Below, piece after piece: positions 28,829 to 39,043 of a stretch of 64,000 nucleotides of DNA. The DNA is from JBKBIP01 sp046297495 (GTDB lineage Bacteria > Planctomycetota > Planctomycetia > Gemmatales > Gemmataceae), in assembly GCA_046297495.1 (NCBI GenBank), contig JBKBIP010000032.1, forward strand, positions 1 to 64,000, in the 5' to 3' direction. The position numbers were made by a program, and so were the translations under genes. The notes below the pieces were generated by a model. That model was not told the DNA's origin. It saw only the letters and a list, made by a program, of their open reading frames with translations, and did not search any database. Within the stretch, counting starts at the first letter, position 1. The number at the start of each line of letters is the position of its first letter.

Positions 28829-28864
28829 GGGTCATTCCTTTATTGACAATCCAGAACAAAACAA

Positions 28865-28893
28865 GCGCTCGCCGCTGGCTCGCCCGCTAAACG
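28865..28893 (+). repeat. Full copy of dispersed GCTAAACG repeat (family A)
   Basis: This 29-base intergenic copy ends CTCGCCCGCTAAACG and matches 37955-37983 at 27 of 29 positions. It lies just downstream of the Hsp70-like gene. Related copies are at 23155, 41785 and, as an inverted pair, 44126-44189. Confidence 0.7.
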
Positions 28894-28897
28894 AGCC

Positions 28898-30037
28898 TCA
28901 AAACCCCGCTCCCAAGATGCGGATGGTGTCGGCGGGAGCGACGCGAACATCGGCCTTGGGGCCGCGGCGGAATAGGGGGACGGCGACATCAAAATGACCA
29001 ACGGGCACTTTGCCGGCGTGCAAGTCGCCAGCCAAGGCATGGGCGGCACTGGCCACGGCAAGGGGAGACAGGATGGCCACCTGGGTGCGTTGGCCGACAT
29101 GATCATGAATCGCCGCCACCAAGCCTGGCAACCGGCTCGCCGCGGAGGTCAGCAATACCTGTTCCGGAGGTTCATCGGCCAAGCTGGCCAAGACTGTACG
29201 CAGGCGCTCCAGTGCCAAGCGGACCAGCGGCGCGCACATCCCCTCCAAATCCTCGGGGCGCAGTAGCATATTTTGATACCAATTGCCCGTCTGAATCACC
29301 ACTTCACTGACCTGTCCCTGCCGGCAGCCGCGCATTACCTGATCCAACTGATCATATAACATCTGCTCGGCGGCGCCGGATTCACGCGGATCACGGCGGC
29401 TGTGCCGGATGCAGCGATCCGCGATGCCATTCAGCAGGCGATCTTTCCAGACGCGCAAGCCGATTTGCGGCGCGAACTGCTCGGCTTGCGCTTGCACGCG
29501 CTGGTTGTCGGCCAACAAGGCGGTACAGGTCAAGGCATGGTCATCGACATCCACGATTAGAACCGGCCCGGACCAGCTGCGTTCCGCCAAGCTGGTTAAG
29601 GCGGCAGCCAGCGGCACCGTTAATGAGCCAAGCATCGGTAATTTGGCCTTGGACGCCAGGTGATGCACCTCGGCGGCTTGGGGTCGGCTCAGATAGGGAG
29701 GCAGGGCCAGCACCACGCTTTGGGCCTCGGCACGCACCGGCTGGAGCTGGTCGAATACCAACTGGAGCGCCTTGGCGGCGCTCAGCCGATGTCGGCCCGC
29801 GACCCACTCGCGCGGCTGCCCCAAGTATGACAGATAGTTGCCACATGCCAGATGCGGCAGCCGTCGGGTCAGCGCCACCCCCGCCCGACCCACTTCGGGG
29901 CGTTTTCCTTCCAAACTCACCACCAGGGGCAGGTCTTCCGCCGTGTCGTGCAGAGGCAACGCACGCGGCGGACAAGCTGCCGGGCCGCTCACCGCGCGGA
30001 CCCGTGTGGCGTTCAGATCAATGCCAGCCAGTGTCAT
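28898..30037 (-). CDS. Hsp70/actin-fold ATPase-like protein
   Basis: A 379-residue protein with the layout of the Hsp70/FtsA/actin ATPase fold: an N-terminal GIDLNATRVRAV segment (phosphate 1-like), a central VLIVDVDDHALTCTALL (phosphate 2-like) and a C-terminal LLTSAASRLPGLVAAI (adenosine motif-like). The usual Gly residues of phosphate 1 are poorly kept, so nucleotide hydrolysis is uncertain, and there is no Hsp70 substrate-binding domain. I chose the ATG at 30037, preceded by GAGGGG, since the motif begins right after it. It lies between the ExbB-like and the VWA genes on one strand and may be a cytoplasmic partner of that pair. Confidence 0.75.
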   Translation of the reverse strand: MTLAGIDLNATRVRAVSGPAACPPRALPLHDTAEDLPLVVSLEGKRPEVGRAGVALTRRLPHLACGNYLSYLGQPREWVAGRHRLSAAKALQLVFDQLQPVRAEAQSVVLALPPYLSRPQAAEVHHLASKAKLPMLGSLTVPLAAALTSLAERSWSGPVLIVDVDDHALTCTALLADNQRVQAQAEQFAPQIGLRVWKDRLLNGIADRCIRHSRRDPRESGAAEQMLYDQLDQVMRGCRQGQVSEVVIQTGNWYQNMLLRPEDLEGMCAPLVRLALERLRTVLASLADEPPEQVLLTSAASRLPGLVAAIHDHVGQRTQVAILSPLAVASAAHALAGDLHAGKVPVGHFDVAVPLFRRGPKADVRVAPADTIRILGAGF

Positions 30038-30172
30038 GATGCCCCTCGCCTGGTGATGAATGGTGCTCGTTTTCGAATCGCACTCCAAACCCTAATAACT
30101 CATATCAATCCTAGTGGGTAATTTGGCGAATGCAAATTTTCAACACGTTTCTTCGCGCTATTCCTTACCGCT

Positions 30173-30991
30173 TTAACCCCGCGAATCGTCAACGCCCACC
30201 GGCTCGGGGTCGTACAAACGATTGACCAAATGCTCCAAGCAATACTGCTGGCAATCGATGACCAAGGCTTCCTCATCGCGCTGGACCATGTGGACCAGGA
30301 ACATCAAAAACAAGCTCAGCAACAAGGCAATCAAGGTACAATCGAAGGCCACGTTCAAATGCCGGGTCGCTTCGGAGATGAATTCGGCAGTTTCGGCGTC
30401 GGTCTTGCCGGCCATGCTCAAACTACCGGCCAAGCCGCGCACCGTCCCCAGGAAGCCCAGCGCCGGAATGGCCCACGCCAGGTAATGCACTGTAGACATA
30501 CTGGAAACTAAGCGGCCCTGATCGACCTCAGCCTGGGTTCGCACGGTCTCGCTGGCATCCTGGCTCGACCGGCTGGCGGCGTACTTGCCCAGAGCTAAGC
30601 GGATCATGTTCGAGAGGATGTACGGCCCCTTGCCGTGGGTGATCTGCTCCAGTCGGCGCAGGAGCGGGCGCGCATCTTCCGGCAAAATCCGCATCCCTTC
30701 TTCTGTCGGCAACAGACCGAGTTGAAAAGCGCCGCGCTGGCGGCGCACTTCCAAATACCGCCCCAGCAGGATGAAGCCGGCCCAAGTGAAGCAGCAGTAG
30801 CACGCGATTTGCTCTGGGCCTAGCAACAACCGGCTGATCCGTTCTGGTGTCCAATTGGCCCATTGGCTGCCCCCGGAACTTTGCGCCTCTGACCATTGCC
30901 AAAGCGGAATCGTGATGGCGCAAACCAGCGCGATGGCTAACACTAACAGTGGCCATTCGCGCGTTTCACGCTGCGTGGAAGTTATTGCCAT
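30173..30991 (-). CDS. MotA/TolQ/ExbB-family proton channel protein
   Basis: A 272-residue membrane protein. Hydrophobic helices lie at about 14-31, 60-78, 168-188 and 213-236. The family hallmark GFLGTVRGL is at 179-187, with Thr183 at the place of the conserved ExbB/TolQ channel threonine, and a second Thr219 lies in the next helix. The ATG at 30991 is preferred; 12 further codons upstream begin with TTG. In known systems this subunit forms a pentamer around two ExbD/TolR/MotB-type helices and uses the proton-motive force. No ordinary exbD/tolR gene is adjacent; the VWA protein two genes downstream carries a helix of that kind. Confidence 0.88.
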   Translation of the reverse strand: MAITSTQRETREWPLLVLAIALVCAITIPLWQWSEAQSSGGSQWANWTPERISRLLLGPEQIACYCCFTWAGFILLGRYLEVRRQRGAFQLGLLPTEEGMRILPEDARPLLRRLEQITHGKGPYILSNMIRLALGKYAASRSSQDASETVRTQAEVDQGRLVSSMSTVHYLAWAIPALGFLGTVRGLAGSLSMAGKTDAETAEFISEATRHLNVAFDCTLIALLLSLFLMFLVHMVQRDEEALVIDCQQYCLEHLVNRLYDPEPVGVDDSRG

Positions 30992-31386
30992 GCCGTCTCG
31001 CGCCCACAAGGATATGGAATTCCCCAATTGGACAAATCCGCCGGAAGGGAGCGAATCACTTCCGACAGCCTATCATGTTATCTTGTACGTTGCCAACGGC
31101 CCAATAGGTATTTCGACGCGGAGACGAAAATCTTGAACGCCAGGGAGCTTTGCCACGGAAGAGGAAGACTGGGCCTGTCCACCACTCATTGTTCTCCCGT
31201 CATTTTGCGGCGTTCTTCCAGCGACAAGTTTCTATATAGTTTGTCGTTGGCTGCCAATCCCTGCTATGTCGTTTCGCGCTGCTTGTCGAGACAGGGGGGT
31301 GGACATGTTATTTCCGTTCCGAGGCCGCCGCCTGGGAACGACAAACCGTGTAATCAACCCCCGCTGCCGATGAGCGAGCCGCACTC
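30992..31386. other. Intergenic region upstream of the ExbB-like gene
   Basis: This 395-base stretch between serA and the ExbB-like gene should hold the promoter of the 26296-30991 cluster. I see no clear -35/-10 pair, no hairpin with T-run and no convincing small gene. Confidence 0.4.
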
Positions 31387-33003
31387 CTAAAACCACGGCG
31401 GCATCTCCCCAGCGGGTGGCAGTTTGACGACACTTAAGCTGCTAATCTGCGGATGTCCTTGTACTTCCTGGAGGGCCTCCTCCGGCGGCATGTTGTCGAG
31501 ATTGAGCACGGCGATGGCTTCACCACCAGGAAGTTGTCGGCCCACGGTCATTTGAGCGATGTTGACCCGATGTTTGCCGAAGATGGTACCGATGAAGCCG
31601 ATCAACCCCGGTACGTCGCGGTGGGTGAACAGTAGCATGATGCCATCGAGAAAGGCATCCATCTGATATTGTCCCAGCTGCACCAGGCGGAGAAATTGAT
31701 TGCCGAACAGGGTGCCGGAGGCGATGTACGATTTCTTTTCGGTATCCACTTCGGTACGGATTAGCGTGCTGAAGTCCCCTTTACGGGGAGCGATTTCCTC
31801 GACGATCTCGATGCCCCGTTCGCGGGCCAGCAGCTCGGCGTTGACGATGTTGACATTCTGCGCTAAGCGATATTCCAGCAGCCCCGCCGTGAATGCCGCC
31901 GTCACCAACTTGGTGCTGCGCCGCGCGACCTCGCCGCGATAGCTCAGAACGGCCCGACGGATCGTCCCCTGGCACATCTGCGCGTGTAACAAACCGAGTC
32001 GGCGGGCCAAATCCACATACAGCCGCAGTTCCTCCAGCTCGGTGCGATCCACGGCGGCCATGTTGACGGCGAATTGCACGATCCCTTTGAGCAAATAATC
32101 GGACATCAACTGGGCGGCCTCGCGGGCCACGCTGACTTGCGCTTCCACGGTGGAGGCCCCTAGGTGTGGCGTGACCACGACATTGGGAAGCTGCAACAGC
32201 GGATGGTCGGCGGGGGGCGGTTCCTCGACGAAGACATCCAGCGCGGCTCCGGCGATATGCCCCGAGCGCAGCGCCTCGGCCAACGCCTCTTCGTCGATAA
32301 TGCCGCCGCGGGCGCAATTAAGCACTCTTGCCCCTTTGGGCATTAGCGACAGTTCTCTAGCACCAATCAGATGGCGCGTCTGTTCTGACAGCGGCGTATG
32401 GACGGTGAGGAAATCGCACAGCGGCAGTAGCTCATCGATGCCGGCCACGCTTTCGATGCCAAGCTGGGCGGCGCGGTCGGGGGCCAGGAACGGATCAAAG
32501 CCGACAACCTTCATATCCAGACCGGCAGCGCGGCGGGCTACCTCCCGGCCAATGCGCCCCAGACCGATGACGCCGAGCGTCTTGCCGGCCAACTGGCAGC
32601 CGACGAACTTACCTCGTTCCCACTTGCCGCCGTGCAAGCTGGCGTCGGCGGCGGGGATGTGACGAGCAAGCGACATCATCAAGCTGATGGTATGCTCGGC
32701 GGTGCTGACGGTGTTGCCGCCGGGGGTATTCATGACGACGATGCCGCGCCGCGTGGCCGCCGCCACGTCGATGTTATCGACGCCGACGCCGGCCCGCACG
32801 ACAGCGCGCAGTTTACCGGGGTTCTCCAATAATTCCGCCGTGATTCGCGTGCCGCTCCGCACGATCACGCCATCCGCCGCCTGCAGCGCCTCTTGCAGCG
32901 CCGCCCCCTTCAAACCGTGCCGCTCATCCAACTCCAAGCCCGCCTGCCGCAACAGATCCAGGCCGGCGGCTTCCAATTTATCACTGATGAGAACTCGGGG
33001 CAT
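31387..33003 (-). CDS. serA: D-3-phosphoglycerate dehydrogenase
   Basis: A 538-residue enzyme that oxidises 3-phosphoglycerate with NAD+ to open the phosphorylated serine pathway. The nucleotide-binding motif is GLGRIGREVARRA; the D-isomer dehydrogenase signatures LPLCDFLTVHTPLSEQTRHLI and ALDVFVEEPPPADHPL are present. The length and C-terminus (DVPGLIGFIGTIFGKHRVNIAQM) show the long form with an intervening and an ACT domain, which usually mediates serine feedback. The ATG at 33003 has GGAG six bases upstream. Confidence 0.95.
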   Translation of the reverse strand: MPRVLISDKLEAAGLDLLRQAGLELDERHGLKGAALQEALQAADGVIVRSGTRITAELLENPGKLRAVVRAGVGVDNIDVAAATRRGIVVMNTPGGNTVSTAEHTISLMMSLARHIPAADASLHGGKWERGKFVGCQLAGKTLGVIGLGRIGREVARRAAGLDMKVVGFDPFLAPDRAAQLGIESVAGIDELLPLCDFLTVHTPLSEQTRHLIGARELSLMPKGARVLNCARGGIIDEEALAEALRSGHIAGAALDVFVEEPPPADHPLLQLPNVVVTPHLGASTVEAQVSVAREAAQLMSDYLLKGIVQFAVNMAAVDRTELEELRLYVDLARRLGLLHAQMCQGTIRRAVLSYRGEVARRSTKLVTAAFTAGLLEYRLAQNVNIVNAELLARERGIEIVEEIAPRKGDFSTLIRTEVDTEKKSYIASGTLFGNQFLRLVQLGQYQMDAFLDGIMLLFTHRDVPGLIGFIGTIFGKHRVNIAQMTVGRQLPGGEAIAVLNLDNMPPEEALQEVQGHPQISSLSVVKLPPAGEMPPWF

Positions 33004-33087
33004 GGGACGCTCCATGTCATTTGGGTGAATCAAAATATGATACCACAATGGTTCTGCCGTTTTTTTAGTGGAGCGGTTAGATGATTT

Positions 33088-33132
33088 ATCGGTTCGCGCT
33101 CGGGAATCACGGTGTGCGCGGAACGATCAATC
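33088..33132 (+). repeat. Palindromic copy of dispersed motif B
   Basis: ATCGGTTCGCGCT (33088-33100) faces GCGCGGAACGATCAATC (33116-33132), so the pair can fold into an imperfect hairpin. The left arm recurs at 54205-54218 and, inverted, at 5580-5593. It lies upstream of serA. A second hairpin, CCGGTCGC/GCGACCGG, follows at 33194-33212. Confidence 0.55.
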
Positions 33133-33277
33133 TCGACAAACGCACTGAGAAACGGACGAACCTTCGTATCTGTTCCGATAGGGATCCTACTCCCCGGTCG
33201 CCACGCGACCGGCTTGAGGGTGGAAATCCCTAATGGCCGCGCGACCAGCTTGGGGGAATGTGCGACGAACTACCCGC

Positions 33278-34423
33278 TCACTTCTTCCCCACCCCTTCCG
33301 CCAGCACCCGTTGCGCGGCGGCGACGCCGCTGCCGGCGGTGACGGGGAGGCCAAGTTCGAGCAGCACTAGCTCTAGGCCGGAAAGGGCGGCCAGTACGTC
33401 GAAGGCGTCATTGTGTCCCATGTGGGCCAGGCGGATGATCTTGCCCTTGAGCGTGTCTTGACCGTTAGCCAGCTTTAGGCCGTACTGTTTCTCCATCTTG
33501 GACAAGATAATGCCGCTGTCGATGCCGCCGGGGGCTTTGGCCACGGTCAACCCTTCGGCGGGGGGGTCGGCGAATAGCTCTAGGCCGAGCGCCTGCATGC
33601 CGGCGCGGGCGGCGGCGGCGTTGCGGGCGTGCCGTGCCCAGACGCTCTCGATTCCTTCGTGGCGAATCTTCCGCAAGCTGACACGCAGGGCGCGAATGAG
33701 CGTGTGCGCCGGCGTGAACGGCGTGTCCGGCACGGCCAGCTTGTCACGGTATTTCTTCAGATCAAAGTAGAAGGTATGGGCTTTTACTTTGTCAATCTGT
33801 TGCCAGGCCTTGTCGCTGACGGAGACGAAGGCCAAGCCCGGCGGCAGCATCAGGGCTTTTTGCGAGCCGGTCACGTTGATGTCAATATGCCAGTCGTCCG
33901 TGCGGCACTCGCACACCCCCAGGCCGCTGATGGTATCGACGATCAGCAGCACCGGCGTGGACGCCGTCAATTGGCCATAGCCAGCGATGTCGTTGCGCAC
34001 GCCGGTGGCGGTCTCACTTAACGTGGCACACACTGCAACGACATCGGGATGGTCCGCCAAGGCGCGGGCCAACTGATCGGGGGCCACCGCTTGACCGTAG
34101 GGGGCCGTGACGCTGACCGCCTCCACGCCGAACGCCTTGCAGATGTTGCGCCAGCGCTCCCCCCAGCGCCCGGCGATGAGGCAGATGACCTTGCTCCCCG
34201 GCGGGCAAGTATTTGAGATGGCCGCCTCCATGCCGCCGGTGCCGGAGCTAGTCAGCGGAATGACGGGATTCTTCGTACAGAAGACGTAGCGCAGGTCTTC
34301 CAGAACATCCGCGAGAATTTGCTTGAATTCGGGGGTGCGGTGATGAATAACTGGCTGGGCCAGCTCCAACAGGGTTTCGGCGGGAACTTCGCTCGGACCG
34401 GGGGTTAATAAACGCTGCTTCAT
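33278..34423 (-). CDS. Class V aminotransferase (serine-pyruvate/alanine-glyoxylate type)
   Basis: A 381-residue PLP enzyme of the class V small-subunit aminotransferases. It opens MKQRLLTPGPSEVP, a family signature, and has the PLP lysine in VTGSQKALMLPPG. The ATG at 34423 was chosen because it starts at that signature; the longer frame upstream has no ribosome site. Adjacent to serA on the same strand, it may provide the phosphoserine transamination step, since enzymes of this type replace SerC in several lineages. That role is inference; serine-glyoxylate transfer is the alternative. Confidence 0.9.
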   Translation of the reverse strand: MKQRLLTPGPSEVPAETLLELAQPVIHHRTPEFKQILADVLEDLRYVFCTKNPVIPLTSSGTGGMEAAISNTCPPGSKVICLIAGRWGERWRNICKAFGVEAVSVTAPYGQAVAPDQLARALADHPDVVAVCATLSETATGVRNDIAGYGQLTASTPVLLIVDTISGLGVCECRTDDWHIDINVTGSQKALMLPPGLAFVSVSDKAWQQIDKVKAHTFYFDLKKYRDKLAVPDTPFTPAHTLIRALRVSLRKIRHEGIESVWARHARNAAAARAGMQALGLELFADPPAEGLTVAKAPGGIDSGIILSKMEKQYGLKLANGQDTLKGKIIRLAHMGHNDAFDVLAALSGLELVLLELGLPVTAGSGVAAAQRVLAEGVGKK

Positions 34424-34662
34424 GCCAGGAATTCCTTGAAAATCAGGAAAAAAGTTGTCTATACGACAAATTATAAAGAATGGGCGTGTGCCGAGCAGCG
34501 CGAACCCGCGCCAGTACAAGGTGGAATCAAGAAAAGATGGCGAAGCAGCACCCGCCACTTCGCTTTTTTCTATGGAAACTACCTCGGCATGGACCTACAA
34601 CAAGACCAGGGAATGGAGTGCTGTTTCTTGGTCTTCTTTGGTATGGATGACACTGGATTATC

Positions 34663-35958
<1,296 letters not shown>

Positions 35959-36125
35959 AACGCGGAGCATGGGCAAAAGAATCCGCTGGCTTCCGGTCGA
36001 TGACTAATCCAGGCGAGCAGGGGGCGCGCCGGCCCTCTGGTTGCACGGACACCGGGAACACGGGTTCCCGCTCGCTACCTATCTGTTGATCGGCCTTCTC
36101 ACATCTTGGGCCAGCTATCCGTATC

Positions 36126-36428
36126 ATGAACACGCTACCACACCTTCTCTTTCGCTTGACGTTGTTGGCCGCCGTTGGTTTGTTGGGCCTGGTGATACTG
36201 GCCCCCTTGCTGGTCGCGACGTTATCCGCCGATGGCGTCTGGCAACGCATCGTCGCGCTATTCGCGGACGATGCCACCGTCCGGCAAACGGCCTGCGCTT
36301 GTGCCATCGGCTTGGTCGCGACCGCCTGCGTCTTCTTCCGGCAAGTCGTCGAGCCGCCGACGGAAGCTCCTAAACCCAAGAAGGAAAAGAAAGCTCCCGC
36401 CGCCCCGAAAAACGTCGTGGGGGCATGA
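36126..36428 (+). CDS. Small two-helix membrane protein
   Basis: A 100-residue protein with two hydrophobic segments (FRLTLLAAVGLLGLVILAPLL and TACACAIGLVATACVFF) and a charged, Lys/Pro/Ala-rich tail (EAPKPKKEKKAPAAPKN). No family was recognised. No strong ribosome site precedes the ATG. It lies 167 bases after eno and might be co-transcribed with it. Confidence 0.6.
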   Translation: MNTLPHLLFRLTLLAAVGLLGLVILAPLLVATLSADGVWQRIVALFADDATVRQTACACAIGLVATACVFFRQVVEPPTEAPKPKKEKKAPAAPKNVVGA

Positions 36429-36604
36429 GGGGGAGCTGGTTGATATTAGGAAAGCGTAAATGTCGAGCGGTTGCCTCTTTCGACATGCTTGAGGGGGGCA
36501 GCAGTTTACAAGTCACGGTTCAAAATCTCGAATTTGGGCCACCTATTGTCATAAATTGGTGATGCGATTGGCCTGCAACGGACCAAAGGCACGGCAAGTA
36601 TTGG

Positions 36605-38686
36605 CTACGGTCGCGGGACTCCCTTTCCTTCCTTTTGCTTCCGTTTCCTGTCTCGACGATGCGCCCCCTTCCGCCCCGGCCGATAACCCCTGCTCGCCAA
36701 CCCCCTCTCCCCCTTGGCCGGGTTGGCCACCGCATGGTAATGGTCCGCCTCATTCGCCCGCCGCCTCCGCGCCTCAATCGCCTCCTTCGGCGGCTGCGCC
36801 GGGATCAGGCAATCGCAGCCATTGCCGATCAGGTCAGCCCGTCCCGCCTGGAGTAATGCTTCGCGCACCAGGAAGTAATTCTCTGGTTTGAAGAATTGCA
36901 TCAGGGCGCGTTGCAGTTTGCGGTCGCGCAGGTGGCGGGCGATGAACACTTCTTCCTTGGTGAAGGGGTCGATGCCGGTGTGGTACATGCAGGTGGCGAT
37001 GTCAAAGGGGGCGGGGATGAAGTCTTGGACTTGGTCGGGGCGGTAGCCGTTGCGTTTGAGGAAGACGGCCAGGTCGATCATGGCGTTTAGGTCGGAGCCG
37101 GGGTGGCTGGCGATGAAGTAGGGGACGAGATATTGTTTTGGTTTGCCAACTTGCTGGGTGGCTTTGGCGAAGGCGGCGGCGAAGCTCATGAAGTTGTCAT
37201 TCTCCGGCTTCTTCATGCGGCGCAGCACTTCGGGGTCGGTGTGTTCGGGGGCGACCTTCAGATGGCCGCCGACGTGATGGGCGGTCAACTCGCGGAGATA
37301 CTGGGGGGAGAGCTGGGCCAAGTCCATGCGCACACCGCTGGCCACCAAGACCTTGCGGATGCCCGGCTCAACGCGGGCGCGGCGCATCAGCGCGATGAGC
37401 GGGCCGTGATCGGTGCCGAGTAGCTTGCAGATGGTCGGATGCACGCACGACAGCCGTTTGCACTTCGCTTCCACGTCGGGACGGGTGCAACGCATCTGGT
37501 ACATGTTGGCCGTCGGCCCGCCGATGTCACTGACGACCCCGTTGAAGTCCGGGTCTGCCGCCATCTTGCGCACCTCGCGCAACACCGAGTCGGGCGAGCG
37601 CGATTGAATGATCCGTCCTTGATGGGCCGTGATCGAACAGAACGTGCAGCCGCCGAAGCAGCCACGCATGATCGTCACCGAATCCTTGATCATTTCATAA
37701 GCGGGGATTGGTTCGGTATAAGACGGGTGCGGCCGGCGCGTGTAGGGCAAGTCGTAGATGCGGTCCATCTCCGCTTCGTCGAGCGGCAACGCGGGCGGAT
37801 TGACGACCACGGCTTGCCGGTCGTGGAACTGCACCAACGTCTGGGCGTTGAGCGGGTTGGTGTTGATGTGAATGATGCGTGTCGCTTCGGCGAAGGCGTG
37901 CTTATCGGAATTGACTGCCTCATAGGCGGGGAGGTGGATATAGGTATCGGAGCAGCGCTCGCCGGTGGCTCGCGCGCTAAACGTGGCTTCCGATTCCTTC
38001 GCCCCCATGACATACGCCACGCCGCGCAGGTCGCGCAAGTCGCGCACGGTCTGGCCGCTGGCGAGGCGCTGGGCGATGTTCACGATGGTCTTCTCCCCCA
38101 TGCCGTACACCACCAAGTCAGCCTTGGCATCGAGCAAAATCGACTTGCGGACCGTGTCGCTCCAGTAGTCGTAATGGGCCAGCCGGCGCAAGGACGCCTC
38201 GACGCCACCCGCGATGATCGGCACGCCGGCAAACGCCTCGCGGGCACGGTGACAATAGGAAAGCGTGGCTCGATCGGGACGCAGGCCAATGCGCCCGCCG
38301 GGGGAATAAGCGTCGTCGTTGCGGACTTTCTTGTTGGCGGTGTAATGGTTGATCAGCGAATCCATGTTGCCGGCGCTGACGGCGAAGAACAGCCGGGGCC
38401 GACCGAATTGTCGCCACGGTTGGCACGACCGCCAGTCGGGCTGACTCAGGATGGCCACGCGAAATCCCGCCGCCTCCAGCACCCGCCCCAGAATGGCCAT
38501 GGCGAAGCTCGGATGATCGACATAGGCGTCGCCAGTCACGAACACGACATCGACTTCATCCCAACCGCGTTGCTCCATCTCGGCGCGCGTCATCGGCAAC
38601 GGCGCCGCGGCGTAAGTCGCTTGCCACAGTGGCAGCGACCAGCGGTGCGGAGTGTTGTCGGCGGATGGTACGCGGTTGTGGTTCAT
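36605..38686 (-). CDS. YgiQ-family radical SAM protein
   Basis: A 693-residue member of the YgiQ family of B12-like/radical SAM proteins, whose reaction is unknown. The cluster motif is Cys343-x3-Cys347-x2-Cys350 (RGCFGGCTFCSI). Family segments include PLPMTRAEMEQRGW near the N-terminus and HLKVAPEHTDPEVLRRMKKP. The ATG at 38686 is preferred to upstream in-frame starts because the conserved N-terminus begins there. A 29-base family A repeat is embedded in the coding sequence (37955-37983) and encodes SARATGE in a surface loop. Confidence 0.92.
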   Translation of the reverse strand: MNHNRVPSADNTPHRWSLPLWQATYAAAPLPMTRAEMEQRGWDEVDVVFVTGDAYVDHPSFAMAILGRVLEAAGFRVAILSQPDWRSCQPWRQFGRPRLFFAVSAGNMDSLINHYTANKKVRNDDAYSPGGRIGLRPDRATLSYCHRAREAFAGVPIIAGGVEASLRRLAHYDYWSDTVRKSILLDAKADLVVYGMGEKTIVNIAQRLASGQTVRDLRDLRGVAYVMGAKESEATFSARATGERCSDTYIHLPAYEAVNSDKHAFAEATRIIHINTNPLNAQTLVQFHDRQAVVVNPPALPLDEAEMDRIYDLPYTRRPHPSYTEPIPAYEMIKDSVTIMRGCFGGCTFCSITAHQGRIIQSRSPDSVLREVRKMAADPDFNGVVSDIGGPTANMYQMRCTRPDVEAKCKRLSCVHPTICKLLGTDHGPLIALMRRARVEPGIRKVLVASGVRMDLAQLSPQYLRELTAHHVGGHLKVAPEHTDPEVLRRMKKPENDNFMSFAAAFAKATQQVGKPKQYLVPYFIASHPGSDLNAMIDLAVFLKRNGYRPDQVQDFIPAPFDIATCMYHTGIDPFTKEEVFIARHLRDRKLQRALMQFFKPENYFLVREALLQAGRADLIGNGCDCLIPAQPPKEAIEARRRRANEADHYHAVANPAKGERGLASRGYRPGRKGAHRRDRKRKQKEGKGVPRP
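37955..37983 (+). repeat. Copy of family A repeat inside the YgiQ gene
   Basis: This copy ends CTCGCGCGCTAAACG and matches the intergenic copy at 28865-28893 at 27 of 29 positions. It keeps the YgiQ reading frame and contributes about ten codons. This is the only copy found within a gene. Confidence 0.7.
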
Positions 38687-39043
38687 GATGGATTCCAAGG
38701 GGTTTTCCAAGCTGGGGCAACTCGCGTTGGTCCCTCTTCCGTGTCGCGCGGAGTCGGCGTATAACGAAGGCATGAGCCATAACATTTATCATATCAGGAA
38801 TTAGACCATGAAGAACGATCAGGACTTCTGGACAGCGAAAACCCTGGATGAAGCTGTACTTACCGTATCTGGCGAGTAGGCGGTGGGTTATCTCGTTTCT
38901 GACGATCATCAGCGAAAACCCATGAATAAGTCACGAATCATTATGGACCGTGCGAGGTGAGCCTGTTGGGAAAGCCCCCCTCTCCCCTTGGCATGGGGCG
39001 ACGGGAGCTTTTCGGACACTCTCTCAAACCCACGGCATCGAGA
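38687..39043. other. Intergenic region without recognised gene
   Basis: This 357-base stretch separates the YgiQ gene from the methyltransferase gene. It contains a 23-codon frame on the plus strand (38808-38879) with no recognisable family or good ribosome site, and nothing else of note. Confidence 0.4.

Noticed and set aside
37439..38764. 441-codon plus-strand frame opposite the YgiQ gene
   Set aside because: The YgiQ protein on the other strand has all family motifs; the antisense frame has biased composition and no recognisable fold.
38808..38879. 23-codon frame starting MKNDQDFW
   Set aside because: Too short, no good ribosome site and no known family.
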